Shown piece by piece: positions 1-11,416 of a stretch of 64,000 nucleotides of DNA (position 1 is its first letter; every line of letters starts with the position of its first letter). A program made the position numbers and the translations under genes. The notes under the pieces were generated by a model that worked only from the letters and a program-made list of their open reading frames with translations, had not been told where the DNA came from and ran no database searches. Where the stretch lies: positions 149,089,850 through 149,153,849 of the forward strand of contig CM043949.1 in the NCBI GenBank assembly GCA_014529385.2. Direction: 5' to 3'. This DNA is from Adiantum capillus-veneris. Lineage: Eukaryota > Streptophyta > Polypodiopsida > Polypodiales > Pteridaceae.

Positions 1-666
1 TAGCCTATATATATAGGAGTGAGACTACCCTATATATATCATAAGACAGAGACAGAGCCTGAGCCTGGGCTTGGGGTTGGGGTTGGGGTTGGGATTGGGA
101 TTGGGTCAAATGATCCCGATCCCGATCTCACTTTTATACAAACCAACCCGTTCGTTTTTATAACCTCCCCCTCACTCACGTTTTTATTTTTTGATTTATA
201 TATATATATATAATTTATTTATTTATTTTGGATATTATTTGGTACGCGTTTTGGTGCGCGTTGACCTCACCTAACTATTTACTGTCTCACCTACCTATTG
301 ACCTGCTAATCAGTGGTTCACCTAATTACTAACCTACTTAATTAACTAACTGTGCGCCTAACTGTGCACAAACCAGAAAACACAGAAAATGCAGAAAATT
401 GAAACTTGACAGAACTGTGCAGTGCAAACCAGAAAATGCAGAAACGCAAGAAATGCTAACTGTGTAAGCTGAAATCTGAGCTTAATAGAACTAGCAAAAC
501 AGAGCTTAACAGAACACAGAAAACTTGAATGCAGTCAACAACATTGTGTCTTTCTCTACTGTTTTTGCATAACAACAATAATCAAACTTAAGCCGCGCCT
601 TTCCTACATAAAAAATAGCTTCAATACAATTTACAGGTCGCCATTGGAGCTTCACGCGCAGTAGCT
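1..666. other. Low-complexity and AT-rich DNA, no gene
   Basis: A short G-rich tandem tract lies at 71-105, followed by TA/TTTA-rich sequence around 190-235. From about 360 to 530 the sequence is A-rich with loosely repeated AACAGAAAA-type words (cagaaaatgcagaaa). It resembles the leader or LTR-adjacent part of a retroelement, because a primer-binding-site-like motif follows at 667. No open frame here has recognisable protein content. The text at 30-105 has a weaker relative at 4686-4730, both starting with tatatcataagac. Confidence 0.5.
71..105 (+). repeat. G-rich (TTGGGG/ATTGGG)n tract
   Basis: Several tandem TTGGGG units grade into ATTGGG units. With five or more runs of three to four G, the + strand could form a G-quadruplex. 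It resembles ciliate-type telomeric repeats only by chance: plant telomeres use TTTAGGG, and the tract is only about 35 bp. Confidence 0.8.
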
Positions 667-683
667 CCCCGGCAACGGTGCCA
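667..683 (-). promoter_or_regulatory. Retrotransposon primer-binding-site-like motif
   Basis: On the minus strand this reads TGGCACCGTTGCCGGGG. That is one base from TGGCGCCGTTGCCGGGG, the common primer-binding site of plant Tat/Athila-type Ty3/gypsy elements, which matches a tRNA 3' end. It implies a minus-strand LTR retroelement whose 5' LTR lay to the right (about 690 onward) and whose leader lay to the left. The sequence just right of it shares aaggctagggacttgc with the similar motif at 5107-5123. No LTR pair could be delimited. Confidence 0.6.
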
Positions 684-690
684 AAAATTT

Positions 691-1694
691 CAAGGCTAGG
701 GACTTGCTACGCGCCGTGTGTGAGCCACAAAGGCTCCTAGCACACAGTCATACAACAGACAAGTTCACAAGGAAGAATGGTGTGTCACTCACCTTCCTGC
801 GTAGTTGCGAATGAAGGATTCCCGTGCTGCGAAGAAGAGGGAGACGCCGCTACGCCATGCTCAACCGCCTCGCCGCCGTCGTGCCGCCGCAACGATCGAT
901 CACACACACACACTCTCACACTCTCTCTCTCTCTCACACACACGTACACACACACACAAGGAGATGGTGAAGGAGAAGGTGGAGATGGAGCAAGAGCAGC
1001 TTCTATTGCACAATGAGAGAATGAGTAAAAATTAGGTTTAGTGGCTTTTATATGAGCTCACCCCATTCACACTTGGGCACCCATACTTAGCCAACTAACT
1101 CCTTGAATATTCCAGTTAGAGTGCGCCTGTCATCGGCGATCACCCTTACCCTGTTCCTATTGGTCCGACAAGCCCGGTACCTTACTCTAAACAATACAAT
1201 GTTTATAGATCATAGGGTGTCCGTGTGCCGTGAGGGTTCAAACCTAAAGTAACCATTGATTATTAGGAAGGCATTCCCCATGGTATTAAGAGAAGATCTC
1301 TAACTCCTAACTTGGTCAAACTAGCTTAGTCAGACTGCTTGATTTTGAAACCTAGACAAGGGATTATGATAGAAAATTATATAGATTCTAATGTTTAATC
1401 TAAGTAAATGTACGGAATATTTTTCTACCAATCACATTTAAAGCAGAAAAACATGGATGCCAAAACAAAGACAAGGGGCAATGCTAATGGTCAAGAAACA
1501 CCTGTTTGTGTTGATGACCGTGCTTGATTTGAAGAGTGAATGAGAGAAAGATTTTATGAAGTTCCAAATCCTAACAATAGCAACATCTTTTTATACACAC
1601 TAGGAAACACAAAGAATACCTCTAGGATGCACATCAGTGGGAGGAGGCACCAATGTTTATTGAACACAATTAAACAACATAAGGAACCCTTAAC
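691..1694. other. Probable LTR remnant and unassigned sequence
   Basis: This stretch directly follows the primer-binding-like motif and is where an LTR would be expected. It includes a mixed CA/CT microsatellite at 901-957 and a GC-richer part at 820-900. Short open frames at 777-1035 lie over the microsatellite and are not credible genes. From 1040 to 1690 no coding or repeat signal was recognised. LTR ends were not identified. Confidence 0.35.
901..957. repeat. (CA)n/(CT)n microsatellite
   Basis: An interrupted run of CACACA, CTCTCT and CACA dinucleotides, about 57 bp, visible directly. Confidence 0.85.
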
Positions 1695-2060
1695 CTAATT
1701 ATTTGTACTATCCCTAGAGAGTGAAGGGAATAGGATATTGTAGAGATTGGGGGGGAACCCTAAGGCTAAACCCCTATCCTTGTCGTTGTTGAGAAAAACA
1801 AAGTCATTATCCATGAGACCATACATGCCATCCGTGTAATAATGTAAATCGTCTTCATCATTAGAGGCACCAATGTTCACTAAGAACATCACTAGACGTC
1901 TATAGTCATCTTGGTCAAGAGTGTAAGTTTGTACAATTGGAGAGATGTCCTCTACTAAGTATGGATCAATCATGGTCAAGAGAGGTATCAGCCAGTCTAA
2001 CTCCTCGAAATTATTCTCACATGCTAACGTATCTACCAAGTCCCATTCACATGCAAGCAC
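1695..2060 (-). pseudogene. Retroelement-derived reading frame, unidentified (121 aa)
   Basis: A minus-strand frame of 121 codons, rich in Asp, Glu and Leu (for example DQDDYRRLVMFLVNIGAS). It lies downstream, in minus-strand order, of a retropepsin fragment at 3401-3584 and of further short frames at 2287-2505, 2530-2721 and 2845-3186 that read in the same direction. The most economical view is that all are decayed pieces of one retroelement polyprotein. I do not recognise a domain in this piece, and neither RT nor integrase motifs are visible between 1.7 and 3.4 kb, so the assignment rests on position only. A non-coding origin is possible. Confidence 0.3.
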
Positions 2061-2286
2061 TGGCTAGACTATGTGAAACACTTGTGCAAGGTAAAGAGGG
2101 TACCTCTCACCCAATGTAGGAGTGGATGAGTCTATCATACTAGCCAGATATGTACACACAAATAGATGATTGTTAGAGTGCAAATATTATAAGTGTCGTG
2201 TCCTTGTGCATAATGTGTTTTTATGATTTTGTGTTATGTATAGAACTTGTAGGTTTCCAGATTTTTGTTTGGTGTCTCTTGCTCTT

Positions 2287-3186
2287 TTACTTTTCATCTT
2301 GTTTTTGTGAGTATAAGGCCTTATATATACATTCCCTAAGATTGGAGATTGAGAGGTCAGGGAGGAAGGTTGAGAGGGGAGTGAGTGAATGATGACTTTC
2401 AGCAAATACTCCCTCCTTCCTTGGGTAGATCATACCTTTTGGAATGATGTCGTCACCCTTTGAAACCAATTGTTCCAAGTTATCTTGGGTGAAGACTTTG
2501 ACCAATAGTTTACGATTGCTTGAGGCATTTCATCTAGTTTCAAGGGTGGTAAGGTACTCTCCCACGATTTTATTTACAACATTGTTGTAGGTGGTGAACT
2601 TACAAACAGGAGGTGAGAACTCTTTCTTGTTTGTATGGATATGTACAATGGTAGGTGGAGGTTGTGTCGAAGCTTCTATTTTTGTATATGAACTAAATGA
2701 AGAGCAAGAAGCTTCATTCATTTTTTTCTATGGTTAAGTTGAGCAAAACTAGCCTTTCTCACTTGGGAACCCATACTAGCTCCGAATCCGGTGTATAGTG
2801 TTCTGTGATTTTTTCCTTCCCACGATCTTCCATCGGCTTTGTCATCATAGGATTTGACTCACATGGGTCAGGTGATAGGTAAGAACACAATTTACATATT
2901 GCCCAGATTTGATCATTTCCTTGATAGTAGCCTTGGGCTTCCAATAGTCGTTTAGGAATCCAACGCAAAATTTTCTTACATTTTCGAGAGTGAGTGGGGC
3001 TTTTCTTAAAAGGCTCCTATTTTTTTTAGGATCATCCATAGTTGCTAAAGAAGCTTCCCACTTGTATGTTTTCTTTGCTATATTAGGATGCATCTTGTGT
3101 GTCTCAAGCTTTGTTTCAAATATAGAAGATGGAGCTCTAGAGAGTTGGGCTATAGGGACATAAGGTTTAACCTCCTGGACATGCAA
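2287..3186 (-). pseudogene. Fragmented minus-strand reading frames, probable polyprotein remnant
   Basis: Three to four short minus-strand frames follow one another with frame changes: 3186 to 2845 (113 aa, contains TLENVRKFCVGFLNDYW), 2721 to 2530, and 2505 to 2287 (contains VFTQDNLEQLVSKGDD). Amino-acid composition looks protein-like, but no named domain could be placed. They lie immediately downstream of a recognisable retropepsin, where the remainder of a pol region would be expected, but no RT catalytic box was found. Treated as decayed retroelement sequence of unknown family. Confidence 0.3.
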
Positions 3187-3400
3187 TGTTTTGGGTTTTA
3201 TTTCCTTAATTAAGAGGCAGTATCTCAGGGACTATGGATTGAGTAGCATGGCTAAGAGGTTGTTTCTACGTTGTGACACCCCCAGCTGCCCAATCAATAG
3301 TGCATTTGGTGGCTATCATCCACGTGCGTTCTAGGCTTATATTACCCTCCATAGTTCCAACAGGCATGACCTAAAAGTCTTGAGCTACAACCATGTTGTC

Positions 3401-3584
3401 ATAACTGACAAGTGTGCAAGATTCCAAAAATTGTGGTTTTTTTCTTGTTGACACCCTTGACTTGGATAACACTCTCAGATAGAGATGGATTTTCCAAGTG
3501 ACACCACACCCCATATGATAGCAGATCATAATTAGCACCCGTGTCCAATAAGGCATTATATAGCACTTTTCCATAGGTGCTATT
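3401..3584 (-). pseudogene. Retropepsin (retrotransposon aspartic protease) fragment
   Basis: A minus-strand frame from about 3584 reads LYNALLDTGANYDLLSYG and continues about 40 residues to a stop near 3401. The DTGA motif (bases 3534-3545) preceded by hydrophobic residues and followed by a hydrophobic beta-strand is the hallmark of retroviral-type aspartic proteases, which cleave Gag-Pol in virus-like particles. The usual C-terminal ILG box is absent and the frame is broken, so this is a relic. It belongs to none of the three related gypsy copies here, whose protease motif is DGGA. Frames upstream at 3884-4135 may be the matching gag remnant, but carry no diagnostic motif. Confidence 0.55.
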
Positions 3585-5106
3585 TAGCTCAATAGGGTAT
3601 CGTAGAAGTTTGTCAGAGTTTAACCAATCATCCCGTGTTTCAACGTGGAATGCATGTGTAACTCCAAGGTTGGTCTCTCATTGGCGTATTATGCATTGTT
3701 GTTACTCCTTATCCTCAGCTTGAGATGTTAACATAGGGGCCTTTTCCTTTAGTTCTTTCCGTTGCTCTGTCCTATGTAAGATCTTGATTTTCTTTTCCCT
3801 AGCCACAATGATATACCGCTCAACCTCTTGCACTTCGGCAAGGCTTCTACCATCAGGTAATATAACCTCGGAGGGGAATAGCTCTAAAAAGTCAAGAGGG
3901 CAGTGAATGGAGTATTCATGTGCACACTCTCCAAGAGCATGGGGTCTATGTTGGTCATGAATGGCGAATTTACTTCCCCAACCCCCTCATTTACATTGTT
4001 AGCTCCATGTTCGAAGCGAGTGGCTCTACTAAAGGTTTCCTTCAAGCGGCTAAGTATGCTCGGCCCAGACCGTGGGCCCATGGCATGCATGCATTGGCTT
4101 GAGCTATCCAGATTAGGCATCGGGTAAACCTCCATGATGTCGTAGTCAGAGAAAGAGTCACTAGACGCATTATGTGGGTCCTAAGTGGTACTACCTTGGG
4201 TTTGCGCCGAGGGCCTAGAGCCTAAGGTAGAGGAATAATGAGTGCCCACATAAATGGAGACACTCTTGATGTTCTTGTCCTTTGGCACACAACCAGAGTG
4301 CAGGTGCATGTGACCTTAACACTTTAAAAGTGTTGATGAGTGCCCGTAAAGGCCGCTCACCTAGTTTTCTAGGTGTTTACAACCCAATTTGTTTGTATTT
4401 TTGGTCCCTTTTTTTTAAAATCGAGCCACAGAATATGGTGTGTGATATCTCAAAACGAGCGTCTTGGCTAGGGGAACGTGCCGTGCTTTCAACAGCCCCC
4501 GATTTGGTTATGTACGGCCCTCGGAATCCTAAAATTAGTCTTTTCCTAGGTGGAAAGAGGGCTAGATTTAGTAAGTCCAAAGGGTGAGTGTGAAGGGGAT
4601 GGTGGAGGACTTGAGGAACTTGTCCTGCATGCCCTCCCTTCACTTGAGATCCTAGTCTTTACATATAAGGTAGTGTGAGTAGTATATCATAAGACTGAGG
4701 ACTGAGGCCCGAGATTGGGCTTGGGCTTAAGATCTCGATCCCTTTCGTTTAGAATAATATTTTTAAAATTTAATTTTTGAATTTCCTTTTAGTCCCAAAT
4801 ATCTGGAGCGTTTTTTTTGGGTGTTAAAAAAAAACCAAAAACAAAAAAAACTTTTGTGAGGATAATGTGGCCGCGTGGGCGCCTAGCTCCCATGCTCACA
4901 CAACACCTCCTACTAACTCTATCTAGCCTCTTTTCAAATAACATAGATAATTAACACTAACTCCTCTCCTAACACCCTGTCAAACATGGTAATTTGCACA
5001 CTCACAGACACTCAACACAACACAACACAACAAAACACAGAAAACAGATGGAAGAAAGGCTTCTTGAGGTAGCATTGAGTGCTCCTTGAGCTTAATGCAA
5101 ATCTTT
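3585..5106. other. Decayed retroelement and intergenic DNA, no intact gene
   Basis: Weak minus-strand open frames (3884-4135 and 4377-4643) have no recognisable domains. The segment at 4686-4735 repeats the theme at the window start (tatatcataagac, then a gggcttggg run). Around 4740-4860 the sequence is A/T-homopolymer rich. At 4990-5050 there is a CAACACAACACAA-type repeat typical of plant retroelement leaders. Confidence 0.4.
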
Positions 5107-5123
5107 CCCCGGTAGTAGTGCCA
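5107..5123 (-). promoter_or_regulatory. Divergent primer-binding-site-like motif
   Basis: The minus strand reads TGGCACTACTACCGGGG, keeping the TGGCAC start and CCGGGG end of the motif at 667-683 with a changed middle. The right flank again contains aaggctagggacttgc (5152-5167). It marks a second truncated minus-strand element of the same group. Its LTR is cut at about 5180, where the LTR of gypsy copy A begins. Confidence 0.45.
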
Positions 5124-5180
5124 AAAATGTACGCTTTGCCATACGTGTTGAAGGCTAGGGACTTGCCTATGCACCATGTG

Positions 5181-6079
5181 TTGAGCTTGAGCCAACACCA
5201 ATGGGGCAAATAGCTCACACAATATGGGTAAAATATGCGAGATACAATCACAAATTGGAGCAGAAGCTTCGCTCATAGGAGAAACTTACACAGCCAAAAC
5301 AGTAGAAAAATAGTGAAGAATTTGGAAAAATGGACAGTACCATCGCATCCGGAATGGCCCAAAACCCTAGTGTACAATGTCAAAGTGCTCAAATCCGACC
5401 TCGGATGAGCAGTTTATGGCCAAAACAGGCTCCAAAAACAGCAAAAAACACAGTTGCGGTTGTTCCTCCTCTTCTCTCCACGTTTTTTTTGGTTTTCTCT
5501 CAGGTTTTTTAGTTCCCACACTTAGCTCTATTACTTGGGTACCTTTGGCATTTTTGTTGACCTCAAACGGACCCCGAACATGCCAAAAAGTTGCCTCGCA
5601 GTGCATAGTTGTCACCTTGCTGCATCCATCTGCACACCTGGCACTCAGCTTTTTCGTATAACGCATCCCGTAACCACGTGAAGTGGCCCCCAGAAACAAT
5701 TCTCATGATGAACTTTTTGCATAATTATCACAAGAAAACACCCACGTTGTGTTGGTACTTATCCACGTGCAAGTATTGACCCCATTTGACCTCCTGACGC
5801 CACTAGATGCCGTCTGACACACCTGCTTACCTCATGGCGTGCACCCACAAATAGCTTTTTTGAGAAGTTTCATGTGCTACCAACTCCTCATTCTTATAGA
5901 AAAAACACACTGGTACTGGTGATAATGAAAATAGATGCATTATGTACATGCTATCCTACCTGTACACATGTGGGCCCCACGTAACCATCTGGCTTTGGAA
6001 AATGGGAAATCCTTTATTCGATGCACCATGCATGCGTATGTACATATGTGCAATCACTTCCTCCAAAAAACTCCTAACA
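5181..6079 (-). repeat. Copy A 3' LTR (truncated)
   Basis: Collinear with the complete LTRs at 23122-24264 and 55011-56150 from ttgagcttg to ctcctaaca, where the element's inner boundary lies. About 240 bp of the transcription-distal end (the part beginning TGTGAGCGGG on the + strand in other copies) is missing, replaced by the remnant that carries the motif at 5107. Minus-strand LTRs of this family begin TGTTAGGAG and end CCGCTCACA. The boundary is inferred from alignment with the two other LTRs. Confidence 0.85.
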
Positions 6080-6097
6080 TAATTTGCCCATCCCCTA
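6080..6097 (-). other. Polypurine tract of copy A
   Basis: The minus strand reads AGGGGATGGG followed by caaatta and then the LTR start TGTTAGGAG. The same purine block precedes the LTR in copies B (15188-15205) and C (56151-56168, 57294-57311). This is the expected plus-strand primer for reverse transcription. Confidence 0.65.
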
Positions 6098-6196
6098 ACT
6101 AGATCATTCATGATCAGCAACAACAAAAAGAGATATGAGATTTGCCGCGTCACAGGTCTCCTCATCCCTCACCAACATTACTTGCTCCACAGAAAG

Positions 6197-8260
6197 CTAA
6201 TCTTGCTCCACCATCATCAACCTGACATGATATAATTTAAGACGCAATCCATTTATCCTTGACTTATGTAGTATTCCATCCAGGTTAGCCAACTGATATG
6301 TACCATTTGGGAAACACTCGACCACCTTAAAAGGGCCTTCCCACTTAAGTTGAAACTTCTTTTGGAAGGTGTTGTCCAACTTACTGTTGTAGCGCAAAAC
6401 CAAGTCATGCTTCTTGATACCCTTACTTTTGACCTTTTCATTTGTCTTTGCCAAAGCCTTATCCTGCATCTGCCCATAATGTTCCAATGCGCACATCCTA
6501 TCTAGTTGAACCTCTTGTAATTGTAAGAGCCTCTCTTTTAATGCATCACTTGGTGGCCCAAGCAACTTATCTAACATCTTGACTGCAGGCAAGTCTACTT
6601 CCACAGGCAATAGTGCTTCCTTTCCATACACCAAATGAAATGGAGTAAACCCTGTACGTATCTTCACCGAAGTACGGTAAGCCCATAATGCACTAGGCAA
6701 TTCCAAATCCCAATTCTTTCCTTGGTGCTCTGTCACTTTCGAAAGAATTTGTACCAACTCACCATTGAATCTTTTATTTAAGCCATTACACTGCGGATAA
6801 TAAGGAGTGGTATGCTGGTGCCTAATCTTCATCTTTGCGCATAAAAAGTATGGCAGTTTAGCTCTAAATCCTGGTCCCTTATCTGAAAGTAGCTCCAATG
6901 GCACCCCAAACTTGCAACATATTTCATCATACACAATTTTTTCCACATCCTTTGCAGTGATTTGTTTTACTTCTATAGCCTCTGCCCATCTAGAGAGATA
7001 GTCCACTGCAGTCAAAATACAGCTTTTGCCCTTGCTTGTGATAGGTAACGGGCCTATTGCATCAATCCCCCACTTTTCAAACACATCAAATGCCATAATG
7101 GTTTTTTGTAACTCTGGCTTCAACACTCTCTTCCCAAATGCTTGACACCTATTGCAAGACCTACACCAACGGTGAACATCCTTGTGCAAACTAGGCCATA
7201 AATACCCCTCTTGCAAGATCTTATGCAAGGTGATTTTTAAAGAAAAATGGCCGCCACATGCGCCTTCATGATTCTCTTCCAACACTCTATAAAGCTCCTC
7301 CCACCAAGGTACACGTCTCAACACGAGATCACCCCCTTTCATGTATAATACATCACCAATCAATTTGTACCTATATGATCTACGCACAAAACCATACTTC
7401 TTAGACTTTTGAATGTCCTTAGGAATGATTCCTGTTAGCAAAAACTCCTCTTCTTGAGCCAAACTTTCCCGGCCATGATAAAGAGGTAAATTGGTCCTCA
7501 ACACAAATAGCTCCCCAATCATGCTTTGAGCTGCTTCATGTGCCTCTCCATTTAGAGCACGTTCAATGTGTCTGATGCTCCATGCTTCAAACTTTTTTAA
7601 CAGGCCTTTAATTCTGAAACACATTTCCTTCAATGATGTGTTCTTGCTCTTGCACACACCCAACACTTGCTTCACCACTAACAAGGCATCACATTTTATG
7701 CTCAACCTTCTAATCCCATGCTTCAAACAAATGTGTAATCCGGCTTCCAAAGTAGCATATTCAGCCTCATTGTTACTATGAGCATCCAATTTGAACCCTC
7801 TCTTGCATACTAGCTTCCCCTCTGGATTGTAAAGTGCTACACCCCCTGAAGCTGCATCATGGCTCTTTCTGTATGAGCCATCAAAGAACAACACATGTGC
7901 ATTGCTCATCTGTGGAGCTTCTTCGACTACCTTTTTTACTGCCTCTTCCTTAACAATAAGGGGATTTTCGTTATAGGTCAACAAATCGGCTAGGGTAGCT
8001 CTTGTACTATCTTCCACTAGAAAAGAGAACTCAAAATCTTGCAGCTCAATTACCCATTTCTTGACCACATTCGACATGTTAGTGCCATTGATTAACTGTG
8101 GCAAAAAGGTGTAACTCGTCAAGAAAACAAAAGGTCGTGGTAGCAAGTAATGACGAAATCGTCGACAAGCAAATATTACACTGGCCATCACTAGCTCTAC
8201 TTCCGAGAATTTTCTCTCTGCTACCAGCTTCACTCGGCTTGCACAATACAATGGCCTCAT
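6197..8260 (-). pseudogene. Copy A pol: plant-type RNase H plus integrase (687 codons)
   Basis: Long open frame lying 3' of a TAG stop that cuts it from RT. Residues 1-110 are the end of the first RNase H. Residues about 120-245 form a second, plant-type RNase H with FFDGSYR (D127), NNEAEY and SIKCDALL (D191). Integrase follows: an HHCC zinc module (H330 to C371, CNRCQAFG), catalytic D399 (WGIDAIGP), D459 (LLSDKGPGF) and then K495 in PQCNGLNKRFN, where a Glu is required. A GPF motif (KWEGPFKVVE) closes the domain; no chromodomain follows. The Glu-to-Lys change should abolish strand transfer. The frame ends ...MMVEQD, whereas copy C reads on for about 30 more codons. Confidence 0.9.
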
Positions 8261-9040
8261 CTAATGGCTGCCCTTCCCCTTTTGCAATAGCATGGCTCCA
8301 ATGGCATCATCCCCTACTGATGGATTTACATAAAACACTTGCTCCCAATCAGGAGCCTGCATGGCTGACAACCCCCCTAACACTTCTTTCACCTCTTGAA
8401 ACACTTCTTCACACTTGTCATCCCATTGCAATGGATTATGCTTTGCCACTTGCTGTAATAAATAAAGGAGCTGCAAAGAAAATGGAATAAACCACACCAT
8501 GTACTTTACTTTGTGTATAAAGGTTGCCAATTGCTTTATACTCGTAGGTGATGGCAGAAGAATAATAGACTTAACCTTGTCTGGATCAGCCTCAATGCCA
8601 TTTTCTAACACCATATGGCCCAATAACTTCACCCTTGGCTATGCTAGATGAAATTTCTTTGGATTAAGTTGTCCTCCAACTTCATCATATCGAGCCAATA
8701 CCATCTGTAGCTTCTCATGGTGCTCAACCCTACTAGTGTAGACACAGAAGTCGTCCATAAAAGCTTTAACACAACTACCAGTGAGTGGTTCCGATACCCA
8801 ATTTGCTCTCTCTTGATAGAAAGATGGTCCATTTGACAACCCAAATGGAAATACTGTGTAGCAATAGCTCAGCCCCATGGCATAATGAAAGTTGTCTTTG
8901 TTTGGTCTTTAAGAGCAATCTTCAATTGGAAATAGTCTGAAAAACCATCACACACACTGTACCTTTCATAACCTGCCCCAGTGAATCCAAGATGTGATCG
9001 ATGAATGGAAGAGGATATGGGTTCTTGTTAGTGGCTGCAT
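8261..9040 (-). pseudogene. Copy A reverse transcriptase and first RNase H, broken
   Basis: Frames at 8639-8878 and 8261-8632 carry the RT palm (VFPFGLSNGPSFYQ, FMDDFCVYTS) and the RT connection plus first RNase H. Against copy C the breaks are: a CAG-to-TAG stop after QLNPKKFHLA, a TAT-to-TAG stop at 8258-8260, a 2-bp gain near 8867 (tagctcagcc versus tagcagcc) and a 1-bp loss near 9036. All are also present in copy B. The first RNase H has Asn where its first catalytic Asp belongs (FYVNPSVG), as in copy C, so that loss is a family feature and not a decay event. Confidence 0.85.
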
Positions 9041-10113
9041 TTAAGGGTTTAATCTATACAAATCCTCCACTTCCCATCCTTCTTTGGATTGACTACTACA
9101 GGACTCACCCATTCTGTGGTTTCCCACTGGGACTATGAACCCTGCCTTCAATAACTTGCCCACCTCTTCCGGCAAGGCTTCCATCTGCTCTTGACCCATC
9201 CTTCTTAGCCTTTGCCGCAGTGGCTTAGCATCTTCTTTCAGCTCTATATGCATCTCTTCTCCTTTGAATCCTTTAATCTCTTCATATGAAGTAATGAACA
9301 AATCAGGAAAACTAGCCAGCATGTGCAAATATATCTCCTTCTCCATAGCTGAGAGGTCTCCACTGCTCATTTGTGTCATCAATTCATGCTTCTTTGACAA
9401 TTCAACCTTGGTTTGCATCAGCCATTCAATCACTTCGTAATGCCCTTCACTTTCATCTTCAACCTCATTTACAAATGCAACTAAACTAGAGTCCTGGATT
9501 TGTTTGTCCATCAAAAGAAATGAAACCTCAACATCCTCATCACTGCTGGTAGTACTATCACTGTCCTCGTCAGACACGGTGGAATAGTCTTCATCAATAG
9601 ACTCATCCTCATCTTCATAAAAATCCTCCAATTGTTTCCTTGTGTCCATATTATATAGCTTCTTGGCGTGTGTGTTTCCATAGAAGCTAATTGTACCACG
9701 TTGCCAATCTTGAACAGCTCCCACTGCACGTAATCATGGTCTACACAGTATAATAGGATATGCTCCCAACCCCGCTAGCATCACATGAAAAGCAACCACT
9801 GCCTTTGCATCATACGTCTCCACCTTTAAGCTCTTTACAACACCCAAACAATTTACTTTTTGATGGTTTGCCAATCTGATCCATAACCGTGACACCGCAG
9901 TCACTGTAAGACCCATCTTCTCAACACATGAGTGTGTTATGACACATATTTGGGCTCCACCATCAACATAACCTTGTCCTAGATTTTTTCTTTTGTGCCA
10001 CACATCTCCTATTGGGAAAATGTCTGGTAGCTCATCCATCGCCAACACCTTCACTGAACCTCTCTGGTTCTTTCTCCATCGGGTTAAACATCCTCTTCCA
10101 CTATTGCTTTAGC
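9041..10113 (-). pseudogene. Copy A protease and acidic linker, broken
   Basis: The frame 10054-9734 holds the aspartic protease with DGGAQICVITHS, and a later hydrophobic strand around YPIIL. The frame 9724-9041 is a strongly acidic linker (EDEDESIDEDYSTVSDEDSD) leading into the RT N-terminus (KLLKAGFIVPV). The breaks between and after these frames lie at the same relative positions in copy B. The linker is present in all three copies, so it is a family trait. Confidence 0.8.
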
Positions 10114-11416
10114 TTAGGCACCATCTCTATAAGCTACGCAAAAGTAACATCCGCCTTCCTGCTTTAATTGCCCATCCCGTAGTGGAAAATATGAAACATG
10201 AAACTTGCAACGAGCCCTTCTTTTCCTCTTGGCCTTGACATCCTCTCCTTCATGGCTCTTTCCCTTATTCTTACTAAGACCTGGGGCACTTCTTTCTTCC
10301 TTGTCCTCTGTGGTCCTCTTCCCAATAGGCATCACTAATGTATCCTCTAGCTTTGATGCCTTCTCCAAGGTGACTACGCTTATCACCTTTTCCTCCTGGA
10401 TTAATCCACTGGTTCCTTCTTCTCTCTTTATTTCAATGCCATAATCATTTGACCTAGTTAGCACCTGTCTTGGCAATGGATACATGTTTCCCCCCATCCT
10501 TGGTGGTTTATCACATTGCAGGCTGATGTGTCCCAACTCTCCACAATTATAACATGTGGGCGTCTGCCTCCAAAACCTCCCATTGCTTTGTCCAACACCA
10601 TTCCTAGTTCTTTCTTCACCTCCTGGCTGATTTGCAAACCTCCCTTGACCTCGATTATTTCCCACTTGTGACCTAACATGTTTAGGCTGATATTCTTCAT
10701 TAAATCTACCACTTGCCTCATGTCTTGCCTTAGCCCACCATCTTGGTCTGTTGTAGTGACCACTGCTGGCATAAACTAAGGAGTAACAGAAACCACTGGT
10801 TCATGATGAACCCCTGGCATGCGACCTTATAAAGAGTCCATAGGCTGAAACTCAGGCCTCCTGGGCGAAGACTCCACTCCTAGCTGGCTCATTTTTCTCA
10901 GTTTCCACTCTTTGTTCCTTGCCACCTCCAATGCATCTTCATATGTTCTAGGATTCTTTAGTTCCACTCTCCCATGTATATTCTCCCAAAGACGAGCCAA
11001 TAATCTGTCCTTCTTCATCATGTCAGGTGGGGGTACCTGTGGAGCTAAGGCCTTGCACATCCGCTCCCATGCCAATGAAAACTTACGTATGTACGCATCT
11101 ACTGGCTCACCTTTCTTTTGCACAAAACCTTGTACTTCGTGCCACACTTTGTTAGGATCTTCTGTCTTCACAAACTCCACTTCCAATCCATGCCTTAGAT
11201 TGTCCCAACCTAATCTTACAGGTGGATCAGCTACACGCAAATCCTCTTCAAATGCTTTGGACCAAACTCGTGCATCACTCTTCAAACAGATTTGGAGAAG
11301 ACGTAACATCTACGCCATGGATTTGGTTTGCTAATGTAGGCAACCTCCATGTTTTCCAAAAGATCTTCCACATCTTCATCACTTCTTCCATGAAACTCCG
11401 AATAATAGAAAGTCAT
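10114..11416 (-). pseudogene. Copy A gag with CCHC zinc knuckle, broken
   Basis: Gag starts at the ATG at 11416-11414 (MTFYYSEFHGRSDEDVED), by comparison with copy C. A 5-bp loss relative to C soon shifts the frame, so the body is read from 11309 to 10827 (retrotransposon-gag core with VWSKAF, VDAYIRKFSLAWERM and RTYEDALEVARNKEWKLRK). A later frame, 10665-10114, holds the knuckle CYNCGELGHISLQC and a basic spacer (KAKRKRRARC). Gag forms the particle shell; the knuckle binds RNA. A TAA or TGA interrupts between 10827 and 10772. Confidence 0.85.

Noticed and set aside
71-105. Telomere or interstitial telomere repeat
   Set aside because: The units are TTGGGG/ATTGGG, not the plant TTTAGGG, and the tract is only about 35 bp.
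8098-8490. 130-codon plus-strand frame repeated at 16708 and 59316
   Set aside because: It is the antisense of RT/RNase H in copies A, B and C; its conservation follows from the real coding strand.
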